DNA from: Verrucomicrobia bacterium UBA1731
GTDB taxonomy: Bacteria > Verrucomicrobiota > Kiritimatiellia > RFP12 > UBA1067
DNA length: 10,048 nt
Reading direction: 5' to 3'
Assembly: GCA_002317575.1 (NCBI GenBank)
Contig: DCIH01000010.1
Span: forward strand, 1 to 10,048
The stretch's first letter is position 1, and every line of letters starts with the position of its first letter. The translations under genes and the position numbers were made by a program. The notes below the pieces were generated by a model that ran no database searches, had not been told where the DNA came from, and worked only from the letters and a program-made list of their open reading frames with translations. Positions 1 through 6,450 of the stretch are shown in pieces.

Positions 1-199
1 CACGCGCTTCAAGGGCCTCGGCGAACTGAACGCCAAGGAGTTCAAGGATTTCATCGGACCCGACATGCGCCTGACGCCCGTCACCTGCAGCGACGACGTG
101 GAAGTGGACAAGACGATCAAGTTCTACATGGGCGCCAACACGCCCGAGCGCAAGGACTACATTATGGACAACATCGTCTGCGACACGAGCGATTTCTGA
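1..199 (+). CDS. parE: DNA topoisomerase IV subunit B (ParE/GyrB type), C-terminal end
   Basis: This is the last 65 codons of a type IIA topoisomerase ATPase subunit, the partner of ParC/GyrA in ATP-driven DNA strand passage; the rest lies outside the window. The first full codon is at position 2. The fragment opens with TRFKGLGELN, the family's conserved KGLGE motif at the end of the TOPRIM domain. It continues with EFKDFIGPDMRLTPV and FYMGANTPERKDYIMDN, which correspond to the conserved tail with MGxxTPxR. The wording of the tail (EFKxFIG, MGxNTPxR) is closer to the ParE of Bacteroidetes-like bacteria than to classical GyrB, so I name it parE, but a GyrB-type assignment cannot be excluded from the tail alone. 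The stop codon overlaps the next start by one base (TGATG), which suggests translational coupling to the HAD gene. Confidence 0.85.
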   Translation, partial: TRFKGLGELNAKEFKDFIGPDMRLTPVTCSDDVEVDKTIKFYMGANTPERKDYIMDNIVCDTSDF

Positions 200-846
200 T
201 GAAAAAGCTTGATGTCACCGGGTTCGGGGCTTTTCTGTTCGACATGGACGGCGTCCTGGCGGACAACTGCGGTTATCACGTGGTCGCCTGGCTCGAGTTC
301 GCCAAACGCCATGCCTTCGACCTCACCGAAAAGCAGGTGATCGACTGGATGGGTGCGCCCGGCAGCTACTACATCGAGCAGATGCTCGGCCGAAAGCCCG
401 GCCCCGAGGAACTCAAACGACTCGCGGAGGAGAAGGAAGCCGTCTACCGCGAGATCTACGCCCCGCACATGGCGCTGCCCGCGGGCTTGCGCGCGCTCTT
501 GGACGGCGCGCACGCGCGCGGCGTGCCGTGCGCCGTGGTGACGGGCGGTCCCGTGTCGAACGTGGATTTCCTTCTGGACGGTCTCGCGCTGCGCCAGGAC
601 TTCGCGTTCGTGGTGGATGCGTCGCAATACGAACGCGGCAAGCCCGCGCCGGACTGCTACCTGCAGGGCGCGGCGCGCCTGGGCGTCTCGCCGGCGGAAT
701 GCCTCGTATTCGAGGACGCCGTGAACGGCATCCAGGCCGGCCGCGCGGCGGGGATGCGCGTGGTGGCCATTACGGGCACCAATCCGCGTGCGGTTCTCGA
801 GGCGACCGAAGCCGACTGCGTGATCGATTCGTTCACGGAACTGTGA
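199..846 (+). CDS. HAD-superfamily hydrolase, beta-phosphoglucomutase-like phosphatase
   Basis: A 215-residue haloacid dehalogenase (HAD) family enzyme, probably a cytoplasmic phosphatase or phosphomutase acting on a small phosphorylated metabolite such as a sugar phosphate. All four HAD motifs are visible. Motif I is FDMDGVLAD with nucleophile D15 and acid/base D17, motif II is VVTGG with T115, motif III is the lysine K148 in GKPAPD, and motif IV is FEDAVNGIQAG with E172/D173. A helical cap of about residues 22-90 lies between motifs I and II, the arrangement of subfamily IA (beta-phosphoglucomutase, phosphoglycolate phosphatase and similar enzymes). The substrate cannot be read from the sequence. 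The start ATG overlaps the parE stop by one base and has no evident Shine-Dalgarno sequence, so coupled translation is likely. Nothing appears broken. Confidence 0.93.
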   Translation: MKKLDVTGFGAFLFDMDGVLADNCGYHVVAWLEFAKRHAFDLTEKQVIDWMGAPGSYYIEQMLGRKPGPEELKRLAEEKEAVYREIYAPHMALPAGLRALLDGAHARGVPCAVVTGGPVSNVDFLLDGLALRQDFAFVVDASQYERGKPAPDCYLQGAARLGVSPAECLVFEDAVNGIQAGRAAGMRVVAITGTNPRAVLEATEADCVIDSFTEL

Positions 847-859
847 ACTTTGGTATAAT
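832..859 (+). promoter_or_regulatory. Extended -10 promoter for the YmdB-like gene, probably giving a leaderless mRNA
   Basis: A perfect TG-N-TATAAT extended -10 element lies at 851-859 (TATAAT at 854-859), in DNA that is otherwise GC-rich. A 4/6 match to the -35 box, TTCACG, sits at 832-837 with a 16-bp spacer, inside the end of the HAD gene. Transcription would begin about 7 nt after the -10 box, close to 866, which is the A of the downstream ATG. No Shine-Dalgarno sequence lies between the box and the ATG. The leaderless reading is inferred from this spacing. Confidence 0.65.
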
Positions 860-865
860 GGCGCC

Positions 866-1648
866 ATGAAAATCTTGATGTTGGGAGACGTCAACGGTTC
901 GCCCGGGCGGCGGATTGTGAAGGAGCAGCTCGCGGCGCTCAAGGCGAAACACGGCGTGGAGGCCGTGGTCGTCAATGGCGAAAACGCGGCCGCCGGCAAC
1001 GGCATCACCGTTCCGCTCGCCAAGGAACTTCTCGCCGCCGGCGCGGACGCGATCACGCTTGGCGATCACACCTGGGGGCAGAAGGACCTCGCTGGCACGA
1101 TCGGCCAGCTGCCGCAGCTGATTCGTCCCGCGAACGGCGGTCCCGGCCAGCCGGGGAAGGGCTGGTGTCTCGTCACGACGCCGCTCTGCCGCTTCGCGGT
1201 GGTGAACCTCCTGGGGCGCGTGTTCATGCCGCCGTGCGACTGTCCGTTCCGCGCGGCAGACGCGCTCCTGGCCGAAATCCCCAAGGATGTCCCCGTGTTC
1301 GTCGATTTCCACGCGGAGGCGACCTCCGAAAAGATCGCGCTCGCGCACTATCTCGACGGCCGCGTCACGGCCGTGGTGGGCACGCACACGCACGTGCAGA
1401 CCTCGGATGCGCGCATCCTCGCGAAGGGCACGGGCTTCATGACGGATCTCGGCATGTGCGGTCCGTACGTCTCGTCCATCGGTCGCGATCTGGATGCGGT
1501 GCTGAAGAAGTTCATCACCGGCATGCCCAACCGCTTCGAAATCGCGGAAGGTCCCGCCACGCTCGAAGGCGCGCTGATCGAATTCGACGCGAAGACGAAA
1601 CAGTGCACGGCAATCGAGGCCGTGCGCGTGCGGGAGCCGCGGTCATGA
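866..1648 (+). CDS. ymdB: YmdB-like metallophosphoesterase (TIGR00282 family)
   Basis: A 260-residue protein of the YmdB family, whose Bacillus subtilis member is a dinuclear-metal 2',3'-cyclic-nucleotide phosphodiesterase. The family's metal-site pattern is present: D8 in GDVNG, E39/N40 in NGENAA, H68 in LGDHTW, H149 in DFHAE, and H174/H176 in GTHTHVQT. The conserved MTDLGMCG segment is at 192-199. Length matches the family (about 260-265 residues). One key position differs: the usual GNHTW asparagine, a metal ligand in characterised members, is aspartate here (D67). The gene is 19 nt downstream of the HAD gene and has its own predicted promoter ending just before the ATG. Its last four bases overlap ruvA (ATGA), so the two are likely co-translated. 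The physiological substrate is not evident. Confidence 0.92.
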   Translation: MKILMLGDVNGSPGRRIVKEQLAALKAKHGVEAVVVNGENAAAGNGITVPLAKELLAAGADAITLGDHTWGQKDLAGTIGQLPQLIRPANGGPGQPGKGWCLVTTPLCRFAVVNLLGRVFMPPCDCPFRAADALLAEIPKDVPVFVDFHAEATSEKIALAHYLDGRVTAVVGTHTHVQTSDARILAKGTGFMTDLGMCGPYVSSIGRDLDAVLKKFITGMPNRFEIAEGPATLEGALIEFDAKTKQCTAIEAVRVREPRS

Positions 1649-2241
1649 TCGCGTATCTGAAGGGGATTCTCGCGGAGAAGGAGCCGTCCCGCGTGGTGAT
1701 CGAATGCGGCGGCGTCGGCTACGAATGCGCCATCTCGCTCACGACCTACGAACATTTGCCGGCTACGGACGGCGCCGTCAAGCTTTTCACGCACCACGAG
1801 GTGCGCGAAGACGCGCAGCTGCTGTTCGGCTTCGCCACCGAGCCCGAGCGGGACATGTTCCGCACGATGATCGGCGTCTCCGGCGTAGGCCCGAAGCTCG
1901 CGCTTTCCGTTCTTTCGGGTCTGTCGCTCGGCGATCTGCAGCTCGCGATCGCGCAGGGCGACGCGAAGCGGCTCGCTACGATCAAGGGCGTGGGCAAGAA
2001 GACGGCCGAACGCCTTGTGGTGGAACTCAAGGACAAGGTGAATCCCATCGAGGCGTTGGCGCACTCTTCCGCGGCGGCGACGAAGGAGCAGGGCGGCGTG
2101 TTGCGTGACGCGATGCTCGCCCTGACGGCGCTCGGCTTCGCCGAAGACGCGGCGCGTGAGATGGTCGAGCGCGTCCTCGAGGCCGACCCCAAGGTGGACA
2201 ACGTGGAGACGGTGATCCGCCAGGCGCTCAAATCACGGTGA
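1645..2241 (+). CDS. ruvA: Holliday junction branch migration protein RuvA
   Basis: RuvA (198 residues; E. coli RuvA has 203) binds four-way DNA junctions as a tetramer and loads the RuvB motor for branch migration in recombinational repair. The three-domain layout is clear. The N-terminal OB-fold (about 1-64) begins MIAYLKGIL and contains GGVGYE. Two helix-hairpin-helix motifs follow, IGVSGVGPK (76-84) and IKGVGKKTAERL (113-124), for junction backbone contacts. A short acidic/alanine-rich linker leads to the C-terminal RuvB-binding helices (about 152-198, with ALGF at 162-165). The start overlaps the YmdB stop as ATGA, with a weak GGGAG 8 nt upstream. Neither ruvB nor ruvC is in the window, so the usual ruvCAB cluster is split or lies elsewhere. 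Confidence 0.97.
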   Translation: MIAYLKGILAEKEPSRVVIECGGVGYECAISLTTYEHLPATDGAVKLFTHHEVREDAQLLFGFATEPERDMFRTMIGVSGVGPKLALSVLSGLSLGDLQLAIAQGDAKRLATIKGVGKKTAERLVVELKDKVNPIEALAHSSAAATKEQGGVLRDAMLALTALGFAEDAAREMVERVLEADPKVDNVETVIRQALKSR

Positions 2242-2248
2242 CGTTCCG

Positions 2249-3193
2249 ATGAGAATTCTTGCAGGCGTTCTGGTTCTGGCTCTCGCGCTGGCGGCGCGGG
2301 GCGCCGAGGCCGTGCGCGGCGAGGCGGCGGCCGCGTGGTTTCCGGAAAAAGTGCGTGCGGCGGCGATCGTGGACGCCGCGCGCTGGGATTTCGCTCCGGG
2401 CGTCGAATACGGCTATGCGTATTGCACGAACCTCTTCGGCCGCGCGGGCGATCTGCACGTGGTGCGCATCGAGATCGCCAAAGCGGCGCTCAAGCCGTGG
2501 ATCGACCAGGGCGCGTTCGCGTCGAACAAGCTCCAGCGCCTGTCGCGCAGCAGCGTGTCGGCGGCCAAGACGCAGGCGCTCTTTTCGCTGAACGGCGGCT
2601 TTTTCACCTGGAAGAAGCTCATTCCCTACTACCGCATGAAAGTGCGCGGCACGACGCTGTCGAGCGAAGCGGGTGGCTCGATGGGCCTCGCGTTCTCCGA
2701 CGACGGGAAACGGGTGCTCGTCGGGAATGTGCCGGAGAAGGAACTCTCCGGTTGGGACAATTTCATGGCCGGCGAAGGGCTTCTTTCCAAGGGCCGGTGC
2801 ACGCTGGACATGAAGCGTCCGCCGATTCCCACGAAGAAACCGGAGGCGCCGCGCACGTTCCTGGGCATGGACGCCGAAAAGAAGTTCCTGTGGGTGTTCG
2901 TGACGGGCGGGCGGCAGACGGGCGTCAAGAAGTCCTGGGGCCTCAGCTATTTCGACGTGAGCGATTTGATGGCGTGGTTCGGCTGCGCGGAGGGCGTGAA
3001 CATGGATGGCGGCGGATCGACGACGCTCGCCGTGCGCGCGGACGCGCTGCCGACGGACCCGAAGACGCTCTCGCCCGAGGCGTGTCCGGCGAAGAGTGTG
3101 AAGGGGTACTGGATTCTGAACGCGACGAGCGACGGATCCGAGCGCGCCGTGCTGGACCACATCCAATTTTGGGATGCAAAAAGCGCGAAGTGA
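2249..3193 (+). CDS. Secreted phosphodiester glycosidase family protein (NAGPA/DUF2233 domain)
   Basis: A 314-residue protein with a cleavable-looking signal peptide (MRILAGVLVLALALAARGAEA, residues 1-21), so it should act outside the cytoplasmic membrane. The body carries the hallmarks of the NAGPA/phosphodiester glycosidase domain: NGGFF at 115-119, PRTFLG at 201-206 and the signature NMDGGGSTTL at 251-260. Characterised members cleave sugar phosphodiesters such as GlcNAc-1-phosphodiesters, and bacterial members are linked to cell-wall or exopolysaccharide turnover; the substrate here is unknown. It starts 7 nt after ruvA and ends 7 nt before dnaG, so it shares their transcript, although it has no obvious functional tie to replication or repair. 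The GGTGA containing the ruvA stop could serve as a weak ribosome binding site. Confidence 0.88.
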   Translation: MRILAGVLVLALALAARGAEAVRGEAAAAWFPEKVRAAAIVDAARWDFAPGVEYGYAYCTNLFGRAGDLHVVRIEIAKAALKPWIDQGAFASNKLQRLSRSSVSAAKTQALFSLNGGFFTWKKLIPYYRMKVRGTTLSSEAGGSMGLAFSDDGKRVLVGNVPEKELSGWDNFMAGEGLLSKGRCTLDMKRPPIPTKKPEAPRTFLGMDAEKKFLWVFVTGGRQTGVKKSWGLSYFDVSDLMAWFGCAEGVNMDGGGSTTLAVRADALPTDPKTLSPEACPAKSVKGYWILNATSDGSERAVLDHIQFWDAKSAK

Positions 3194-3200
3194 TTCCGTT

Positions 3201-5126
3201 ATGACCGTCCCGCAGTCCATTCTCGAAGACATCAAGTCCCGCGTCGACCTCGCGGACCTCATCGGTTCGCGCACGCAGATCAAACGCGCGGGACGCGACT
3301 ACAAGGCGTGCTGTCCGTTCCACCACGAGAAGACGCCGTCCTTCGTGATCCATCCGGACAAGGGGTTCTACCACTGTTTCGGTTGCGGCGAACACGGCGA
3401 TTGCTTCACCTTTCTGATGAAGCAGGACGGACTCACCTTCATGGAGGCGGTGAAGCAGCTCGCGCAGCAGGTGGGCGTGCAGGTCGAGGAAAAGGAAGAT
3501 CCCGAAGCCGGGCTGCGCAAGCGCCTGTACGCGCTTCACGCGGAACTGGCGGCGTTCTACCGCCGGTGTCTGCTGCAGGCGCCCGAAGCGCAGCCGGCGC
3601 GCGACTATCTGTCCTCCCGCGAAATTCCGGACGAAACGGCCGAGGCGTTTCTCGTGGGGTATGCGCCGATGCGCGCGGACGCGATGCTCACATGGGCCGA
3701 AAAATACAAGTTTACGCCCGAAGAACTCGCGGCGGCGGGCGTCCTCTTGCCGCCGCGCCAACCCGGCGATCGGTGGTTCCACCGTTTCGGTGGACGGCTC
3801 GTCTTCTCGATCAAGGACCGTTCCGGCCGCGTGGTGGCGTTTTCCGCGCGCATTCTCACGAACGACAAGAAGAAGGCGAAGTACGTCAACTCGCCCGAGA
3901 CGGCGGTATTCAAGAAGTCGAATGTGCTGTATGCCTTCGACCGCGCGGCCGGCGAAATCGTCAAGGCGCCGCGGCGCGAGGCGATCGTGTGCGAAGGGCA
4001 GATCGACGTGATTCGCTGCCACAGTTGCGGCTTCACCACGGCCGTGGCGTCCGAAGGCACGGCGTTCACGGAGGAGCACGTGCGGCTTCTGAAGAAATGC
4101 GCCGATTCGGTGGTGCTCGTCTTTGACGGCGATGCCGCGGGACGCAAGGCGACCGTGAAGACGGGCGGACTCTTCCTCGCCGCCGAAATGCCCGTGCGTG
4201 TGGCGTCGTTGCCGTCCCCCGAGGACCCCGATTCCTTCCTGCGCAAGGAAGGTGCGGAGGCGTTCCGCGCGATTCTGGACAAAGGCGAGTCGATCACGTC
4301 CTTTCAGGTACGCACGCTGCGCGAGGCGGAGGCGAACCCGAACACGATCGACGCCGTCTCGCGCGTGAGCCGCGCAACGCTGGAGACGATCGCGAAATGT
4401 CCGTCGGCCGTCATGCGGGCGGCGCTCCTGCAGGAGGCGTCGACGCTCCTGGCGTTGCCCATGAGCGCGCTGGAGGAGGACCTGGCGAAGGTCAAGAGCG
4501 CGGCCGCCCTGGAAAAGCGCGCGCCTGCGCGGCCCCTGGCAGGAGAAGCGGCGCCCTCGCCGCTTCCGGTTAGAGCCGTGCCGAATGATGATTTTCAGGA
4601 AGAGCTCAATCCGCCGCCCGAGGACGAGGACGCGGCGTCGCCGTCGAACAATCCGCCGTCCGGCCGCGAACGCGCGTTCATGGAATTCCTGTTCGAGAAC
4701 GAGCGCGATCCGGATCTGGCGGCTTTGCTTGCGCAATGCGCGCCGGAGGGTCTTTTCGTGCATCCGTTCACGCGCAGCTTCGTGCGCGCGTGGCTTGCGG
4801 AGACGAAGACGGGCGGCGACGAAATCGCCGCGCTGCGCGACAAATTGCCGCCGGCGGAATGCGGTTGGCTCGACGCCGTTCTGCTCGCGGCGCAGCGCTC
4901 GGCAATGAGCGAACTCGACCCCGTGACGATCCTGAAGGATTTTCTGCGGCAGCTGTGGATGGAGCACGCGAAGCGCCAGCTCGGCGCGCTCGATGCCGCG
5001 TCCACGCCGGAGAACGACCGTCGCCGGCTCGAGCTGGCGGTGCTCGTGCGCAAGTTCCAGCGTGGCCGCTGGGAGACGCTTCTGCCGTTGATGACGGCGC
5101 CGTCGCTGCCGGATGACGCGTTTTGA
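3201..5126 (+). CDS. dnaG: DNA primase DnaG
   Basis: Bacterial primase (641 residues with this start) makes the RNA primers for replication at the fork together with DnaB. The domains are in the usual order. The CHC2 zinc-binding domain has ligands C38 and H41 (CCPFHHEKTPSF) and C59 and C62 (CFGC). The RNA polymerase core ends in a TOPRIM domain with E265/D269 (CEGQIDV) and D309/D311 (VFDGDAAG). A low-complexity Pro/Asp/Glu linker (about 436-488) leads to a helical C-terminal domain (about 489-641), the region that contacts DnaB in known primases. The common EGYMD motif reads EGQID here. I chose ATG 3201 because an in-frame ATG at 3174 would overlap the previous gene and add nine non-family residues. 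It lies 7 nt after the NAGPA-type gene, not in the classical rpsU-dnaG-rpoD operon. Confidence 0.97.
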   Translation: MTVPQSILEDIKSRVDLADLIGSRTQIKRAGRDYKACCPFHHEKTPSFVIHPDKGFYHCFGCGEHGDCFTFLMKQDGLTFMEAVKQLAQQVGVQVEEKEDPEAGLRKRLYALHAELAAFYRRCLLQAPEAQPARDYLSSREIPDETAEAFLVGYAPMRADAMLTWAEKYKFTPEELAAAGVLLPPRQPGDRWFHRFGGRLVFSIKDRSGRVVAFSARILTNDKKKAKYVNSPETAVFKKSNVLYAFDRAAGEIVKAPRREAIVCEGQIDVIRCHSCGFTTAVASEGTAFTEEHVRLLKKCADSVVLVFDGDAAGRKATVKTGGLFLAAEMPVRVASLPSPEDPDSFLRKEGAEAFRAILDKGESITSFQVRTLREAEANPNTIDAVSRVSRATLETIAKCPSAVMRAALLQEASTLLALPMSALEEDLAKVKSAAALEKRAPARPLAGEAAPSPLPVRAVPNDDFQEELNPPPEDEDAASPSNNPPSGRERAFMEFLFENERDPDLAALLAQCAPEGLFVHPFTRSFVRAWLAETKTGGDEIAALRDKLPPAECGWLDAVLLAAQRSAMSELDPVTILKDFLRQLWMEHAKRQLGALDAASTPENDRRRLELAVLVRKFQRGRWETLLPLMTAPSLPDDAF

Positions 5127-5160
5127 CATCGTTGGATTCGCACATGGGAAAGGCGACTGC

Positions 5161-6450
5161 ATGACGATCGGACTGGTAAGCTTGGGCTGTGCGAAGAACG
5201 CGGTCGATCTGCAGGTGATGGCGGGGCATCTCGTCAAGCGCGGGCATGCGCTCGCGCCCGACCCCGACAACTGCGACGTGCTGCTCGTGAACACATGTTC
5301 GTTCATTGAATCCGCGCGCGAGGAGGCGGCGGACGAAATCCTGCGCGCGTGCGAACTGAAGCGCCGCGGCCAGGTCGGCCGCGTGGTGGTGACGGGCTGC
5401 TTCCCGCAGCGCTACCCCGAGGAGACGCTCGAGCTCTTCCCCGATGTGGACGCCGTGCTGGGCGTGGACGCGCTAGACAAGATCGCGTCCGTCGTGGAAG
5501 GACGTCCCGCGCCGAAGATCCTGCCCGCGCCGTGCCGCACGTTCGATCCGCCCGTCCCGGCGCTGCGCTTCACCGGTCCCGCGTTCGCCTACCTGAAAAT
5601 CGCCGAGGGCTGCGCGCACAGGTGCGCGTACTGCGCGATTCCCGGCATCCGCGGCAAGTACCGCAGCCGCTCGAAGGCCGCGATCCTCAAGGAGGCGAAG
5701 GCGCTCGTGGCGAGCGGCTGCCGCGAGCTGAATGTGGTCGCCCAGGACCCGATGCTCTGGGGTGTGGACCTCGGGAGCGATCTCGTGGCGCTGTTGAAGG
5801 CGCTGGACAAGATCCCCGGCGATTTCTGGATCCGCGTCCTCTATTCCTATCCGAGCGAAATTACGGACGGTTTCCTCGAATGGCTGCGCGAGAGTCCGCA
5901 CGCGGTCCGTTACGTGGACGTGCCCGTGCAGCATACGGATCCCGCGGTGCTGAAGCTCATGGCGCGCGGCAGCGCCGCCCAAGCCACGCGCGAAGCGGCC
6001 GCGCGCATCCGCGCGTCCGTGCCGGGCGTGACGCTGCGCACCACGGTGATGACGGGCTTCCCGGGCGAGACGGAGGCCCGCTTCCGCCGGATGCTCGCGG
6101 ATCTCGCGGTAATGGATTTCGACCGCTTGGGCGCATTCGCGTTTTCGCCCGAAGAGGGCACCGCGGCGGCGACGCTCAAGGGTCGTCCCGCGCGGCGCGT
6201 CGCCGAAGCGCGCGAGCGCGAGGTGATGGCCGCGCAGAAGAAGCGCTGGGCCGCGAAGGCGCGTCGCTTCAAGGGCGGGACCTTTCGCGCGTTGGTGGTG
6301 GCGCCGGGCGTGGCGCGTCTCGCGTGCCAGGCGCCGGATGTGGACGGCGTCACATACCTGACGGGCGGCAAGGCCGTCGAGGTCGGCCGGTTCGTGGATG
6401 TCACGATCACGCGCGTGCGCGGGTTCGATTTCGAGGGGATGGTGCGATGA
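5161..6450 (+). CDS. rimO: Ribosomal protein S12 methylthiotransferase RimO
   Basis: A 429-residue radical SAM methylthiotransferase. RimO adds a methylthio group to an aspartate of ribosomal protein S12 using two [4Fe-4S] clusters. The N-terminal UPF0004 domain supplies C10 (VSLGCAKN), C46 (VNTCSF) and C80 (TGCFPQRY). The radical SAM cluster motif CxxxCxxC is C151-C155-C158 in EGCAHRCAYCAIP. The following IRGKYRSR and the AQD...GVDL segment favour RimO over MiaB. GFPGETE and a C-terminal TRAM domain (about 366-429) complete the family layout. Two motifs are unusual: VDLQ instead of VDSE near the N-terminus, and QDPMLWG where QDTTxYG is common. ATG 5161 is preferred over ATG 5113 because it begins at the family N-terminus and has AAAGG 7 nt upstream. 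Its end overlaps the transporter start (ATGA). Confidence 0.92.
   Translation: MTIGLVSLGCAKNAVDLQVMAGHLVKRGHALAPDPDNCDVLLVNTCSFIESAREEAADEILRACELKRRGQVGRVVVTGCFPQRYPEETLELFPDVDAVLGVDALDKIASVVEGRPAPKILPAPCRTFDPPVPALRFTGPAFAYLKIAEGCAHRCAYCAIPGIRGKYRSRSKAAILKEAKALVASGCRELNVVAQDPMLWGVDLGSDLVALLKALDKIPGDFWIRVLYSYPSEITDGFLEWLRESPHAVRYVDVPVQHTDPAVLKLMARGSAAQATREAAARIRASVPGVTLRTTVMTGFPGETEARFRRMLADLAVMDFDRLGAFAFSPEEGTAAATLKGRPARRVAEAREREVMAAQKKRWAAKARRFKGGTFRALVVAPGVARLACQAPDVDGVTYLTGGKAVEVGRFVDVTITRVRGFDFEGMVR

Noticed and set aside
506..520. Alternating GC tract with Z-DNA potential in the HAD gene
   Set aside because: It is explained by codon use for Ala/His/Ala/Arg/Gly in a GC-rich coding region.
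2943..5306. Very long minus-strand open frame (787 codons) opposite dnaG
   Set aside because: It lies antisense to a clear dnaG with full domain structure, its translation is Arg/His/Leu-rich without family motifs, and such open antisense frames are expected in GC-rich coding DNA.
5349..6446. Upstream in-frame extension of the transporter frame to about 841 residues
   Set aside because: This part is the out-of-frame shadow of rimO; the protein family begins at ATG 6447, which overlaps the rimO stop and has GAGGGG upstream.
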